A DNA stretch of 64,000 bases, from assembly GCF_000429405.1 (NCBI RefSeq), contig NZ_AUBU01000013.1:170714-234713 (forward strand), in the 5' to 3' direction. Below, in pieces: positions 44,716 through 53,985 of the stretch. The translations under genes were made by a program, and so were the position numbers. Source of the stretch: Algoriphagus marincola DSM 16067. GTDB lineage: Bacteria; Bacteroidota; Bacteroidia; Cytophagales; Cyclobacteriaceae. Position 1 is the stretch's first letter; every line of letters starts with the position of its first letter. The notes beneath the pieces are model-generated. The model had not been told where the DNA came from and made no database searches. It saw only the letters and a list, made by a program, of their open reading frames with translations.

Positions 44716-45918
44716 ATGCACGTAGGAGATTTTCATTTGACTTACTGTAGCAATATCCATCCCGGAGAAAGCTGGAAAGAGACTTTCGAAAATCTAAAAA
44801 GGTATATCCCTCAAGTACGCCAAAACCTGAGTTGGGAAGGAGCTTTTGGAATTGGTTTGCGCCTATCTCATGAGGCTAGCTTGGAACTGCAAAATCCGGA
44901 AAACCTGAAGGCTTTTCAGCAATGGCTCGAGTCAGCAAATGCCTATGTTTTCACGCTCAATTGTTTCCCTTATGGAAGTTTTCACCATACCCGAGTCAAA
45001 GATCAGGTTCATCAACCCGACTGGACGACTAGGGAACGGAAAGAATATACGATCCGGAGTTTTAGGCTCCTGGCTGAATTACTTTCTAGCGGTCAAGAAG
45101 GGGGGATTTCCACCTCGCCCGTTTCCTACAGGTATTGGTTTCCGGATAAAAAATCGACCGAAGCAGCATTGGAAACTGCTGTTCAAAATTTTGCAGGAGT
45201 GGTCGCTGAGTTGGAGAAAATTGAACGAGAGACTGGTAAATATTTACACCTGGATATCGAACCTGAGCCAGACGGAATTTTAGAGAATTCGGATGAAATG
45301 ATCTGGTTTTTTCAAGATTGGATGATCATCAAAGGAGCTGAATATTTATATTCTCAATATGGTTTTAGCCTTGAAAAGGCAAAGGAACTTATTCGTCGGC
45401 ATATTCAGGTTTGTTACGATGTCTGCCACTTTGCGATCGTGTATGAGAAGCCGGAAGTAACCTTTGAGAAGTTTGCGAAAGCAGGGATTAAAGTCGGGAA
45501 AATACAAGTATCAGCTGCTTTGCAAGTCAAGCTGGAGCAGGACCGAGATGCCATTCGAAATCAATTAGCAGCATTTGCTGAATCCACCTACCTGCACCAA
45601 GTGGTGGGAAGAAAAATGGATGGTGACTTGGTTTCCTATTCAGATTTGCCTGAGGCTTTGGAGCAACTTGACAGCGCAGTAGAAAATGAATGGAGAATCC
45701 ACTTCCACGTGCCGCTCTTTGTTGAAAAATATGGGCAATTCTTTTCCACTCAATCCCAAATTGTCGAAGTTTTGGAATACTTAAAGCAAAATCCAGCCTT
45801 GTGCCAGCATTTAGAGGTAGAGACCTACACTTGGGAAGTTTTGCCTACCGATATGCAAGTCAGACTAGATGAATCAATCAGTCGTGAGTTGAGTTGGGTA
45901 TTGGAAAGATTGATTTGA
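44716..45918 (+). CDS. eboE: EboE, TIM-barrel (xylose isomerase-like) protein
   Basis: A 400-residue protein beginning FHLTYCSNIHPGESW, the usual start of the EboE family ('metabolite traffic protein'). Possible metal-site residues lie in LDIEPEPDGILEN, VCYDVCHFAI and HFHVPLF, in line with a sugar-isomerase-like barrel. The reaction is unknown. It ends 2 bases before the EboF start. Confidence 0.9.
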   Translation: MHVGDFHLTYCSNIHPGESWKETFENLKRYIPQVRQNLSWEGAFGIGLRLSHEASLELQNPENLKAFQQWLESANAYVFTLNCFPYGSFHHTRVKDQVHQPDWTTRERKEYTIRSFRLLAELLSSGQEGGISTSPVSYRYWFPDKKSTEAALETAVQNFAGVVAELEKIERETGKYLHLDIEPEPDGILENSDEMIWFFQDWMIIKGAEYLYSQYGFSLEKAKELIRRHIQVCYDVCHFAIVYEKPEVTFEKFAKAGIKVGKIQVSAALQVKLEQDRDAIRNQLAAFAESTYLHQVVGRKMDGDLVSYSDLPEALEQLDSAVENEWRIHFHVPLFVEKYGQFFSTQSQIVEVLEYLKQNPALCQHLEVETYTWEVLPTDMQVRLDESISRELSWVLERLI

Positions 45919-45920
45919 AA

Positions 45921-47291
45921 ATGAAAAAAACCGTCGTCCTAAATATCGTAGCACTTTCAACCCGCGTAATTGGCGAGCATACACCTTTTCTCAAAAGTTG
46001 GATAGAAAGTAAGCGAAAGGCCATCATCGAGCCTGTTTTACCAGCTGTGACCTGTTCCGCTCAATCGGTGTATTTGACAGGGAAAATGCCTGCTGAGAAT
46101 GGAGTCGTCGGGAATGGATGGTATTTTCAGGATGAATGCGAAATTAAATTTTGGAGACAGTCAAACCGTTTAGTTCAGGGACCTAAAATTTGGGACAAGC
46201 TCAAATCCGAAAATCCGGATTTTGTCTGTGCGAATATGTTTTGGTGGTACAATATGTACTCTTCAGTTGATATCGCTGTGACTCCACGGCCGCTTTATCC
46301 TGCTGATGGACGAAAACTCCCTGATTGTCATTCCCAACCGATGGAGCTTCGGGATAGACTCCAAAAGGAGCTCGGTCAGTTTCCCTTATTTTCTTTTTGG
46401 GGACCCAATGCCAATATTTCCTCTACGGATTGGATAGCAGAAGCTGCTAAAAAAGTAGATCATTGGTATAAGCCTACGCTTAACTTGGTTTACCTTCCAC
46501 ATCTTGACTATGGACTGCAGAAGTATGGTTTGGATTTCGACAAGATCGGTAAGCTGCTTGAAGAGGTGGATTTGGTAGCCAAAGACTTGATCACCTATTT
46601 CGAAAATCAAGGCACAGAAGTTATTCTTCTCTCAGAATACGGCATTACCAATGTTTCCCAACCCATCCACATTAATAGGCTTTTGAGATCTGCAGGCTGG
46701 ATTCAGGTGAAGGATGAATTGGGTCTCGAAACCTTGGACGCTGGCACTTCACAGGCATTTGCCATCGCTGATCACCAAATCGCTCAGGTGCATATTCAAG
46801 ACGAAACAGTCTATGATCAGGTAAAAAGCCTCTTGGAAAATACGCCTGGAATTGAAAAAGTTTTGGACAAGGAGGCTCAAAAGGAATATGGGTTAAATCA
46901 TGATCGCTCAGGTGATTTGGTAGTGGTCGCTGATTCTGACTTCTGGTTCACATATTATTTTTGGTTGGATGATGAAAAAGCACCTGATTATGCGCGCTGC
47001 GTGGATATTCATCGAAAGCCGGGATATGATCCAGTGGAATTGTTTTTGGACCCGAAAATTAAATTGCCGCTATTGAAAGTGGGCTCAAAGGTGCTCAAGA
47101 AAAAACTGGGATTCCGGTATTTGATGGATGTGATTCCTTTGGAAGCGGAACTTGTGAAAGGTTCGCATGGTCGAATTCCCGAGGAGGACGAGGACAAACC
47201 CATATTTGTAGGGTCGGAAGAGTTGGTTAAGTCCAAAAAAATCAAGCCTACTGAGGTTTTTGATCTGATTTATCAAGCTGTTAAGGCTTAA
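45921..47291 (+). CDS. eboF: EboF, phosphodiesterase/nucleotide pyrophosphatase-like
   Basis: A 456-residue alkaline phosphatase-superfamily enzyme from the ATG at 45921; an in-frame ATG at 45894 lies within eboE and is less likely. The nucleophile region is PAVTCSAQSVYLTGKMP (Thr), with metal ligands in YLPHLDYGLQKYG, LLSEYGIT and GSHGRIPEE. It would remove or transfer a phosphate-linked group as the last step encoded in the operon. It ends overlapping the convergent HD gene by four bases. Confidence 0.88.
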   Translation: MKKTVVLNIVALSTRVIGEHTPFLKSWIESKRKAIIEPVLPAVTCSAQSVYLTGKMPAENGVVGNGWYFQDECEIKFWRQSNRLVQGPKIWDKLKSENPDFVCANMFWWYNMYSSVDIAVTPRPLYPADGRKLPDCHSQPMELRDRLQKELGQFPLFSFWGPNANISSTDWIAEAAKKVDHWYKPTLNLVYLPHLDYGLQKYGLDFDKIGKLLEEVDLVAKDLITYFENQGTEVILLSEYGITNVSQPIHINRLLRSAGWIQVKDELGLETLDAGTSQAFAIADHQIAQVHIQDETVYDQVKSLLENTPGIEKVLDKEAQKEYGLNHDRSGDLVVVADSDFWFTYYFWLDDEKAPDYARCVDIHRKPGYDPVELFLDPKIKLPLLKVGSKVLKKKLGFRYLMDVIPLEAELVKGSHGRIPEEDEDKPIFVGSEELVKSKKIKPTEVFDLIYQAVKA

Positions 47292-47872
47292 ACCAAACCA
47301 AGAGTCTTTTTGACAGATCGCAGGTTCTCTTGTTTTTTTGGGGTTCGATGTTTTTTGCAAAACTCCGTATGGTAATGATGCTTTTCCAAAAATGTCAGTT
47401 GCAATTCATTCCAAGCCTGCTCTGAAAAACTAGGATTGAAGTGCTTGAGCTCTTCAAAAAGTGCACTTCCTTGGCGCTCGAAGTCATCCGTACCCAAATA
47501 TTCCAAATCCGCATCTGCAATAATTTTCTCTAATTGATTGGTGGGGCTTTGGGGGATTTTGGTTGCCATAATCATCCCATGGATTTTCTTTAAATCTTCC
47601 TCAGAAACGATTTCTCCAAGGTAATGCGTAGCAATCCCACATCCGATTTCCTCATGGTTTTTTGGATTTTCTATAAAACCAGTATCATGGAAAAGAGCGG
47701 CAAGTCGAAGTAGTTCCTTGTCTTTCTGGTTTACATTTTCCACATCAGCTAGGAAAAGTGACTTCTCGATGACATATTCCGTATGGGCAGGATTATGATA
47801 GGTCAAGTATTCGGGAAGCTGATCCAGAATATCCTGATAGATCTGTTTCTTTATTTTTTCAAAATCGATCAT
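47288..47872 (-). CDS. HD domain phosphohydrolase
   Basis: A 194-residue cytoplasmic protein. The HD metal site is seen as YHNPAHTEYV, the HD pair in LAALFHDTGF, and IIADADLEYLG. This pattern belongs to small HD hydrolases that act on nucleotides or cyclic nucleotides. The substrate is unknown. It is downstream of the YitT gene with a four-base overlap, so the two are co-translated, and it converges on eboF. Confidence 0.85.
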   Translation of the reverse strand: MIDFEKIKKQIYQDILDQLPEYLTYHNPAHTEYVIEKSLFLADVENVNQKDKELLRLAALFHDTGFIENPKNHEEIGCGIATHYLGEIVSEEDLKKIHGMIMATKIPQSPTNQLEKIIADADLEYLGTDDFERQGSALFEELKHFNPSFSEQAWNELQLTFLEKHHYHTEFCKKHRTPKKQENLRSVKKTLGLV

Positions 47873-48765
47873 ACGTGCTTTTTTCCCACTTGTTTGACGA
47901 CTCCACCCTTTACCTCTTTGATAGTTTGCACATAAAAGAAGGCTTTTGGGTCAATTTCTTGAATAGCAAGCTTCATTCGATGAACCTCTAGCCGTGTCAC
48001 CACTGTCATGATAATATCACAGGGATGATGGATATGAAAGGTGTCAGGAAGGTAACCTCGCTCGCCTTTATAAACGGAGATAGCCTTTTTAAAATCCTTT
48101 ACTATCAATTCTTTTACCAATTCGTGTTCTTTCGAAATAATTGTTAATGCAGTGTACTCCTCAAAGCCCTCTACAACATAGTCAGTTGTCTTGATTGCTG
48201 TGAAATAAGTCAGTATGGAGTACATGGCGGGCTCAATTCCAAAAACAAATGCAGCGGATAGCATGATCAAGGAGTTCAAGAAGACAGTAATCTCGCTTGC
48301 AGTAAGGGCAGAATTTTTATGAAAATACTCTGTAACCACCTCAAAACCGTCAATTAATCCTCCTCCACGAATAATCAGCCCAATTCCTAATCCCATTAAA
48401 AAACCTCCAAAAACAGCTATTAGGACTTTGTCTTCGGTAACGGTTGGTACCTCCAAAAAGTGAAGAACAATCGTGAGGAGAAATATCGAAAATCCACTTT
48501 GGATAGCGAATGTCTTACCGATCATTTTCCAAGCCATAAAAAGGAATGGAAGATTCAATACCACCAAAAGTAGGTTAAGATTTATCCCAAAACCTAAATT
48601 TGCCAAGATGGCAATACCAGTCACCCCACCATCCAAAAATTTATTGGGAAGCATAAATGCTTCTAAGGCTATCGCCGCAAGAGCAACGCCGCAGATGGTG
48701 TATACCAAGGATTGTGGTGAAAGGATGGAAGCCCAATCTATTTTTTGCTTTGATGACTGCTTCAT
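47869..48765 (-). CDS. YitT family membrane protein (DUF161 + DUF2179)
   Basis: A 298-residue inner-membrane protein. Five to six TM segments lie in residues 15-200 (for example LVYTICGVALAAIALEAFML and NLNLLLVVLNLPFLFMAW), with the repeated GGxxDGxxxxT-like motif in RGGGLIDGFEVV. The C-terminal soluble DUF2179 domain (about 215-285) has YKGERGYLPD. The family's transport role is unproven. It shares a four-base overlap with the HD gene downstream. Confidence 0.9.
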   Translation of the reverse strand: MKQSSKQKIDWASILSPQSLVYTICGVALAAIALEAFMLPNKFLDGGVTGIAILANLGFGINLNLLLVVLNLPFLFMAWKMIGKTFAIQSGFSIFLLTIVLHFLEVPTVTEDKVLIAVFGGFLMGLGIGLIIRGGGLIDGFEVVTEYFHKNSALTASEITVFLNSLIMLSAAFVFGIEPAMYSILTYFTAIKTTDYVVEGFEEYTALTIISKEHELVKELIVKDFKKAISVYKGERGYLPDTFHIHHPCDIIMTVVTRLEVHRMKLAIQEIDPKAFFYVQTIKEVKGGVVKQVGKKHV

Positions 48766-48925
48766 CCTTTAGATTTAATTAAAAATACCTTCACTATTTA
48801 AGGCAATAATTGCAGATAAGTCTTCAATATCAAAATTTTTGATCTTTTAAGAAAATAATTATTTAGTAGTTTAACAAGTAAGATCTTATTTATTTTTGGT
48901 CTCACGAGCTTGATTATAAGAAAGT

Positions 48926-48954
48926 GCCGACCCTAAATGGATCTTAGGATCGGC
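48926..48954 (-). terminator. Hairpin terminator after the PD40-amidohydrolase gene
   Basis: GCCGACCCTAA (48926-48936) pairs with TTAGGATCGGC (48944-48954) with one G-T pair. On the minus strand it is followed by ACTTTCTTAT, a weak T tract. It lies 10 bases after the stop at 48964. Confidence 0.55.
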
Positions 48955-48963
48955 TTCTATCTA

Positions 48964-51900
48964 TTAATGTTGAAGCGAAGTAGTCACTTTTGGGGCTTCT
49001 TTAGTCCAGGAGCTGATATCCAACTTTCTTGGGTTGGGATAGATTTCATCTAAGGTATTTCCATCGTAAATACGCCCGTTTTTGACTACATGGCTGATGG
49101 TATTGGTGTTTCGGATGTTCTGCAAAGGGTTTTCTGAAAGAATCACTAAGTCCGCTAGCTTTCCTTTCTCGATACTACCCAACTCCTGATCCAATCCAAG
49201 GGCCTCCGCACCTAGAATGGTAGCAGTCCGTAATGCATCCAAATTGCTCATACCACCGCTTGCCACAGTCCATAGCTCCCAATGATATCCAAGCCCCTGC
49301 AGCTGACCGTGAGACCCTACCCCCGCAAGTCCCCCCTGCTTGACGATATCATTGATTCCTCTGCCATGATCTTCAAATACATGATCCTCCGGAGCAAACC
49401 AGCCACCAAGACTTCCTACTCTACGTCTAGCTTTAGAATTCATCTCTGTGTAAGGAGTAAAGCGGTTGAGCTTCGGATCGTGAAGAGGACTTTCGGTCGT
49501 GTAGAAGTAGTTTTCTGCCCAAGGTCCACCATAGGCCACGAGCAAGGTTGGGGTGACAGCCATTTTGCTTTCTGCAATGGTTCGAGTCACGTCTGAGAAA
49601 AGTGGGTAGATTGGGATCGCATGCTCATGACCGGGATACCCATCGAATAGCTGGGTCATGTTAAGTTTGTAGTCCAACCCGCCTTCAGTCGTAGGCATAA
49701 GTTTCTGCTCTTTAGCCGCCATGATGACCCACTGTCGGTGTTGACGGTTGCCGACCAGATACATTTTGATGTATTGCGTATTGTAGTACTTCGAGTATTG
49801 CTTAAGGACGTTTTTAGTCTGTTCTAGGGATTTCAGATTGTACATCCAGAAGCCTACACCGGGTCCTGTAGAATATACTCTTGGTCCCGGAATCATTCCT
49901 GCATCGACCATGTCAGCATAGGTAAGTACATCGGTAGTCGCAGTCTGAGGATCTCGGGTGGTAGTCACTCCATAAGCTAGGTTGGCCGCGTAGATCCATA
50001 CCGTGTTTTTGTGAAGATTCCAAGTTGGCCACATGTGAGCATGCGTGTCCACAAATCCTGGAGTGACAGTTTTACCGGTGATATCGATTACCTCGGCTCC
50101 AGAAGAATCAAGAGTGCCTGTTTTCCCAACTGCCAAAATTCGGTTGTCTTCAATGAGTATATCCCCATTTTCAATGACTTCTGCGCCTTTCATGGTTACA
50201 ATTCGGGCATTTTTCAGAAGGATTTTTCCTTTAGGAATGTCTCTATCGAAGTAGACCTTCACCTGAAATTCCTCAGGTTTGTAGCTCTCTTTTTCCTTTT
50301 GCTCAGCTTTATAAATGCTATCCGCCTTCGCAAGCGTCTTATCTGCTTTGAATAGGGAGTCAATTCGTTTTTTCTCTGCTTTTGCCAGCGAATCCGCCAA
50401 TTTCACAGCTTCTTCACCTTTAGCTTTGAGCGTAGATACACTGTCTGCATCTGCCAGCATTTTGGATTTTTTGGCTGCTGCTACAGAATCCTCGATAGCT
50501 TCGGCTCGGGTCAAGTCATAGACCCAGTGTCCATTGCCAAGGGACCAGTGGATTTTTTCTCCATTAGCCTCCCAAGCCGGCCACTCCCCGCCGATTTCAG
50601 TCAGTTGTCTGGAAGGAAAGCTACTTGATTTTGGATCGGCTACATTGATGGTTGGTGTTTTCCCCACCTGAGGGATCGTGACGACGTAGACATTATTATT
50701 GATCTGTGCGATGGCTTTGTTTCCTTTTGGTGCCATAAAAATGGAGCTTGCGCTGGATGGACGCATCTGAGGTTCTTGCGCTGATGCTCCTTCCGGTAGC
50801 ATGCAGTAGTTAAGAGCCGCTGCATTGGAAAAAGGCTTGCCCATCACGTAGCGGAAGTCATTGAGGCTTTCATGATCGTGATTTTCATGCGGGTCCAATA
50901 CCGAACCGAAAGGCGTGATTCCTGTGATTTTGGCATGGGTTTTTTCATCAGTACCATCCCATTTGATACTCATCAATGAACCGCCGGGACCGTTTAGGTA
51001 GATTCTGCTCGTATCTTGGGTGAAGTGGGCATTGCCGATATTTCTAGCTTCTTTGATCGTCCGTAGTGAGCCACCTGCTGCTGGAATCCAGGCCAAAACT
51101 GACTCTGCACCACTGATTCCGGGACCTTCAGATTCTTCCATCAGGCGCTTGTCCCCTTTGAAAACCACAATCTTTCCATTTGGACCCCAGACAGGACCCA
51201 TATAGAGAGCACTTTCAGTGGTGAGTTTGCTGACATTTCCATTACGGCCAAAGGAAGCTTTGTACAAATGTCCTCCTTCGTTTTCATCCCAAGTGGTAAA
51301 AACCAGTTGACTGCCATCAGGGTTCCAAGAAGGCATGGCTTCGGTAAAATTATGCTCACTCACCCGAGTAGGTTTTCCATCCGGAAAATCCATCACGTAC
51401 AATCTGTTTAAGACTGTGAAGGCAAGTTTTTTCCCGTCAGGAGATGGAACCGCATCCCGGATTTGGGTGGCTAGTTTGGCTGAATCCTTGACTTCATAAT
51501 TGAAATAAAGTCGAGGTCCCATGGCAAGTTTCACTTCAGCTTCGAAAGGGATTTCCTTTGCTTCAGATCCATCTACAGGAATCTTCCAGAGCTTTCCTCC
51601 ATAGGAGGCAATGACATGTTTGCTATCCGGAGTGAAAGCCATGGCAGGAAGTACGCCCTGTGGCGCAATGGATTCCTGCTCGTCTCGCTGCACGGGGTAG
51701 GCGAGCCACTTTTCATCACCAGACTCTAGGTCTCGAATGACCAGTCCTGTCTTATCATCCCAGCGGGAGCCATAGACCATCCACCTTCCATCGTCAGATA
51801 GGGTTGGGGTGAAAGCTGAACCATAGCGGGAAGTGATGCTGGTGATATGCCCTTCCTCTAGGTCATAAGTGCCGATTTGGTACTGGGGGAGAAGGGCGTT

Positions 51901-52578
51901 GTAATTCCAGGATCCGGTACGATGTGAAAAGTAGACCTTCTTTCCGTCGGAACTTACAAAAGGATCAATAGTTTTCATAGAACTTGGATCCGGATTGAGC
52001 TGAATACCTCCACCTCCATCTTTGTGATACATCCAGAGCTTGGTGATTCTACGGCCCTTGGCTACGACAATGTACTCTCCGTCCGGAGTCCAGTCCGCAC
52101 CTGGTACGTCTCCGGTTTTATCCTTCGTGACTTGTACGGTATCCTTTTTCTCGAGGTCGATGTACCAGAGATTATCGTTCCCAGCTCGATCGGAGGTAAA
52201 GAGAATTTTCTTTCCGTCCGGTGAAAATCGAGGGTGAGTCTCGTAGGCCATTCCTGTAGTGATGGGGTTAGCTTTGCCTCCTTCCATAGGAATCGTGTAG
52301 ATATCGCCCATGAGGTCAAAAGCGATAGTTCTGCCATCTGGACTAACGTCCACACTCATCCAGGTGCCTTCTTGGGTATTGAATTTGATTTCTCGTTCGG
52401 GTTTCAGTGGAAGCTCTTTGAACTTGGGATAGTCTAAAGAGTCTTTTGCCGTGCTGTCATTTTGCAACAATTGATTTTGACTCAAGCTCTTAATCTCTTC
52501 AATAGGTTGGGAACTGTATGAAGAACCGCTCAATAATGCGCCAAGAAGTACTAGCGCATGGAAAATAGCCTTGTTCAT
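48964..52578 (-). CDS. Secreted PD40-propeller amidohydrolase
   Basis: A 1204-residue protein from the ATG at 52578, which begins the signal MNKAIFHALVLLGALLSGSS; an in-frame codon at 52653 adds 25 atypical residues. Residues about 55-690 are a TolB/PD40 propeller with many SPDGK repeats. Residues 720-800 are a charged Lys/Ala/Glu linker. The C-terminal amidohydrolase domain (about 810-1180) has the metal motif HAH in GFVDTHAHMWPTW and later His in GVGSHGQLQGLGYHWELW. The combination is common in Bacteroidota, probably for peptide-like or amide substrates in the periplasm. The exact substrate is unknown. Confidence 0.88.
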   Translation of the reverse strand: MNKAIFHALVLLGALLSGSSYSSQPIEEIKSLSQNQLLQNDSTAKDSLDYPKFKELPLKPEREIKFNTQEGTWMSVDVSPDGRTIAFDLMGDIYTIPMEGGKANPITTGMAYETHPRFSPDGKKILFTSDRAGNDNLWYIDLEKKDTVQVTKDKTGDVPGADWTPDGEYIVVAKGRRITKLWMYHKDGGGGIQLNPDPSSMKTIDPFVSSDGKKVYFSHRTGSWNYNALLPQYQIGTYDLEEGHITSITSRYGSAFTPTLSDDGRWMVYGSRWDDKTGLVIRDLESGDEKWLAYPVQRDEQESIAPQGVLPAMAFTPDSKHVIASYGGKLWKIPVDGSEAKEIPFEAEVKLAMGPRLYFNYEVKDSAKLATQIRDAVPSPDGKKLAFTVLNRLYVMDFPDGKPTRVSEHNFTEAMPSWNPDGSQLVFTTWDENEGGHLYKASFGRNGNVSKLTTESALYMGPVWGPNGKIVVFKGDKRLMEESEGPGISGAESVLAWIPAAGGSLRTIKEARNIGNAHFTQDTSRIYLNGPGGSLMSIKWDGTDEKTHAKITGITPFGSVLDPHENHDHESLNDFRYVMGKPFSNAAALNYCMLPEGASAQEPQMRPSSASSIFMAPKGNKAIAQINNNVYVVTIPQVGKTPTINVADPKSSSFPSRQLTEIGGEWPAWEANGEKIHWSLGNGHWVYDLTRAEAIEDSVAAAKKSKMLADADSVSTLKAKGEEAVKLADSLAKAEKKRIDSLFKADKTLAKADSIYKAEQKEKESYKPEEFQVKVYFDRDIPKGKILLKNARIVTMKGAEVIENGDILIEDNRILAVGKTGTLDSSGAEVIDITGKTVTPGFVDTHAHMWPTWNLHKNTVWIYAANLAYGVTTTRDPQTATTDVLTYADMVDAGMIPGPRVYSTGPGVGFWMYNLKSLEQTKNVLKQYSKYYNTQYIKMYLVGNRQHRQWVIMAAKEQKLMPTTEGGLDYKLNMTQLFDGYPGHEHAIPIYPLFSDVTRTIAESKMAVTPTLLVAYGGPWAENYFYTTESPLHDPKLNRFTPYTEMNSKARRRVGSLGGWFAPEDHVFEDHGRGINDIVKQGGLAGVGSHGQLQGLGYHWELWTVASGGMSNLDALRTATILGAEALGLDQELGSIEKGKLADLVILSENPLQNIRNTNTISHVVKNGRIYDGNTLDEIYPNPRKLDISSWTKEAPKVTTSLQH

Positions 52579-52888
52579 ATTGGGTATAATTATCAGGCTA
52601 TAATCTACTCTTATTCTTTGGTTTTGCCCAATGATTAAAACAAGAAATATCAAGGTATGAGTTTGATCTTGGGAATTTTGTATTTAGTATCCTTCTCTTG
52701 CAGAGAATTCAGGACCTTGGTAATCTTAAGTGTTTGTCAGACAACCATAATTGGAGTAGAGGACTGCAGATCTTTAATAATTTCCTTGATTTTTTCTTCA
52801 GTTTCGTGTCGATGAAAAATATGAAATCAGATTTTTAGAATGGAGGTTAAAAAATTAATTTTTTTTGTCAGGCAACATTTAAGCCGTG
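52579..52888. other. Intergenic region left of the IS30 element
   Basis: No intact gene is seen in these 310 bases. On the minus strand an open stretch of about 28 codons (RHETEEKIKEIIKDLQ region, ending TPIMVV then a stop) lacks a start and could be the tail of a lost gene. Next to the IS, the frame that would continue the broken glycosyltransferase stays open for about 20 codons. Confidence 0.4.
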
Positions 52889-53985
52889 TTCAAGTAATAA
52901 GTGCAACAGTTTTGTAAGATAATAATTTCTCTTTAGGAGTTAGGTAGTTGAATTTTCTTATCGGTCTGTTGTTGATTTTTTGTTCTATTTCTGCGATGGT
53001 TTGGTCGGAGATTTCATTCAAGTCTGTTCCTTTTGGTAAGAAAGCTCTAATAAGTCCTATTCTGTTTTCGACTGTTCCCTTGTCCTGTGAAGTATAGGGT
53101 CTTGTGAAGAATGTTTTGACTCCATATTTGTCCCTTAATTCATGGTGCAGGGCAAAAGCCATGTCATTGTCGAAGGTGCAGGTTTTGATCCAGCTTGGTC
53201 CGACCCACTTGAGGCGCTGTTCGATTTTGGTTTTGACCAGCTCGGCTTCTTTGGATGGCAGGAAGTCCAAAGTGGTGATCAGTGTGGCCCGGTCGGTCAT
53301 GACCAACAAAGCCGACTGGTGGTTCTTGCCCATCATCAGATCGACTTCTACATCTCCTAACCGCTGCCTGTTTTCAATGAAGTCAGGTCTTTGGTCGATC
53401 GGTACACGCTCTTTGATTACCCCTCTGTTTTGTCTGTAGTTGCCTCTTTTCTGTTTCCTTTTGCCGTGTCTGAGGTGTTTATAAAGTCCTCTGTCTTGGA
53501 TCAGACTCCAGTGGTGGCTCTTCTTGGCTTTCCATATCCAGTCATACAGCGTCTCGTGAGAGACTCCCGGCTGGTTGAGTTTCTTCCAGGTGGCTGATAT
53601 GAGTTCAGGACTGAGTTTGTCCTGTTCCAGCCAGGCTCTGGCCTGCTCTTTGAGTTGTTCGGTGAACCGGATTTTCTTTCGTTTGAAACGATGTCGTTCC
53701 CGGGTTCGATTAATGGCCACCTTTGCTTGATAGCTTTTGGAGTGGAAACCACGCTTTCCTGTATTCCGTTTTAGCTCCCTGCTGATTGTACTTTTATGCA
53801 CTCCGATAACTGCAGCAATGTGCGTCTGGGTGTATACTTCTTTGATAAGGATTTCGATTTGATATCTTTGTCCCGGGCTGAGATGATTGAATTTCTGCAT
53901 GACAACACTAATTTAATTATTCAGCCTAAGGAAGGAAGCCTAGGTTTCCTTCCTTAAACCTTTAGTGTTGCATTTATCACTTGAA
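52889..53985 (-). mobile_element. IS30 family insertion sequence
   Basis: About 1.1 kb. The imperfect terminal inverted repeats TTCAAGTAATAAGTGCAACA (52889-52908) and, on the other strand, TTCAAGTGATAAATGCAACA (53966-53985) match at 18 of 20 positions. One transposase fills the element and its stop lies inside the left repeat. No clear target duplication is visible at the junctions (GTG on the left, TCT on the right), so the exact ends may differ by a few bases. Confidence 0.85.
52890..53900 (-). CDS. IS30 family transposase
   Basis: A 336-residue transposase. The N-terminal helix-turn-helix (IAAVIGVHKSTISRELKRN) binds the repeats. The DDE catalytic triad is visible in GDVEVDLMMG, TFDNDMAF and DKGTVENRIGLIRAFLPKG. 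Full length with no disruption, so it may still move. The C-terminus (YKTVALIT) ends within the terminal repeat. Confidence 0.93.
   Translation of the reverse strand: MQKFNHLSPGQRYQIEILIKEVYTQTHIAAVIGVHKSTISRELKRNTGKRGFHSKSYQAKVAINRTRERHRFKRKKIRFTEQLKEQARAWLEQDKLSPELISATWKKLNQPGVSHETLYDWIWKAKKSHHWSLIQDRGLYKHLRHGKRKQKRGNYRQNRGVIKERVPIDQRPDFIENRQRLGDVEVDLMMGKNHQSALLVMTDRATLITTLDFLPSKEAELVKTKIEQRLKWVGPSWIKTCTFDNDMAFALHHELRDKYGVKTFFTRPYTSQDKGTVENRIGLIRAFLPKGTDLNEISDQTIAEIEQKINNRPIRKFNYLTPKEKLLSYKTVALIT

Noticed and set aside
53501..53752. Minus-strand frame within the IS30 transposase
   Set aside because: It overlaps the transposase in another frame on the same strand and has no recognisable domain.
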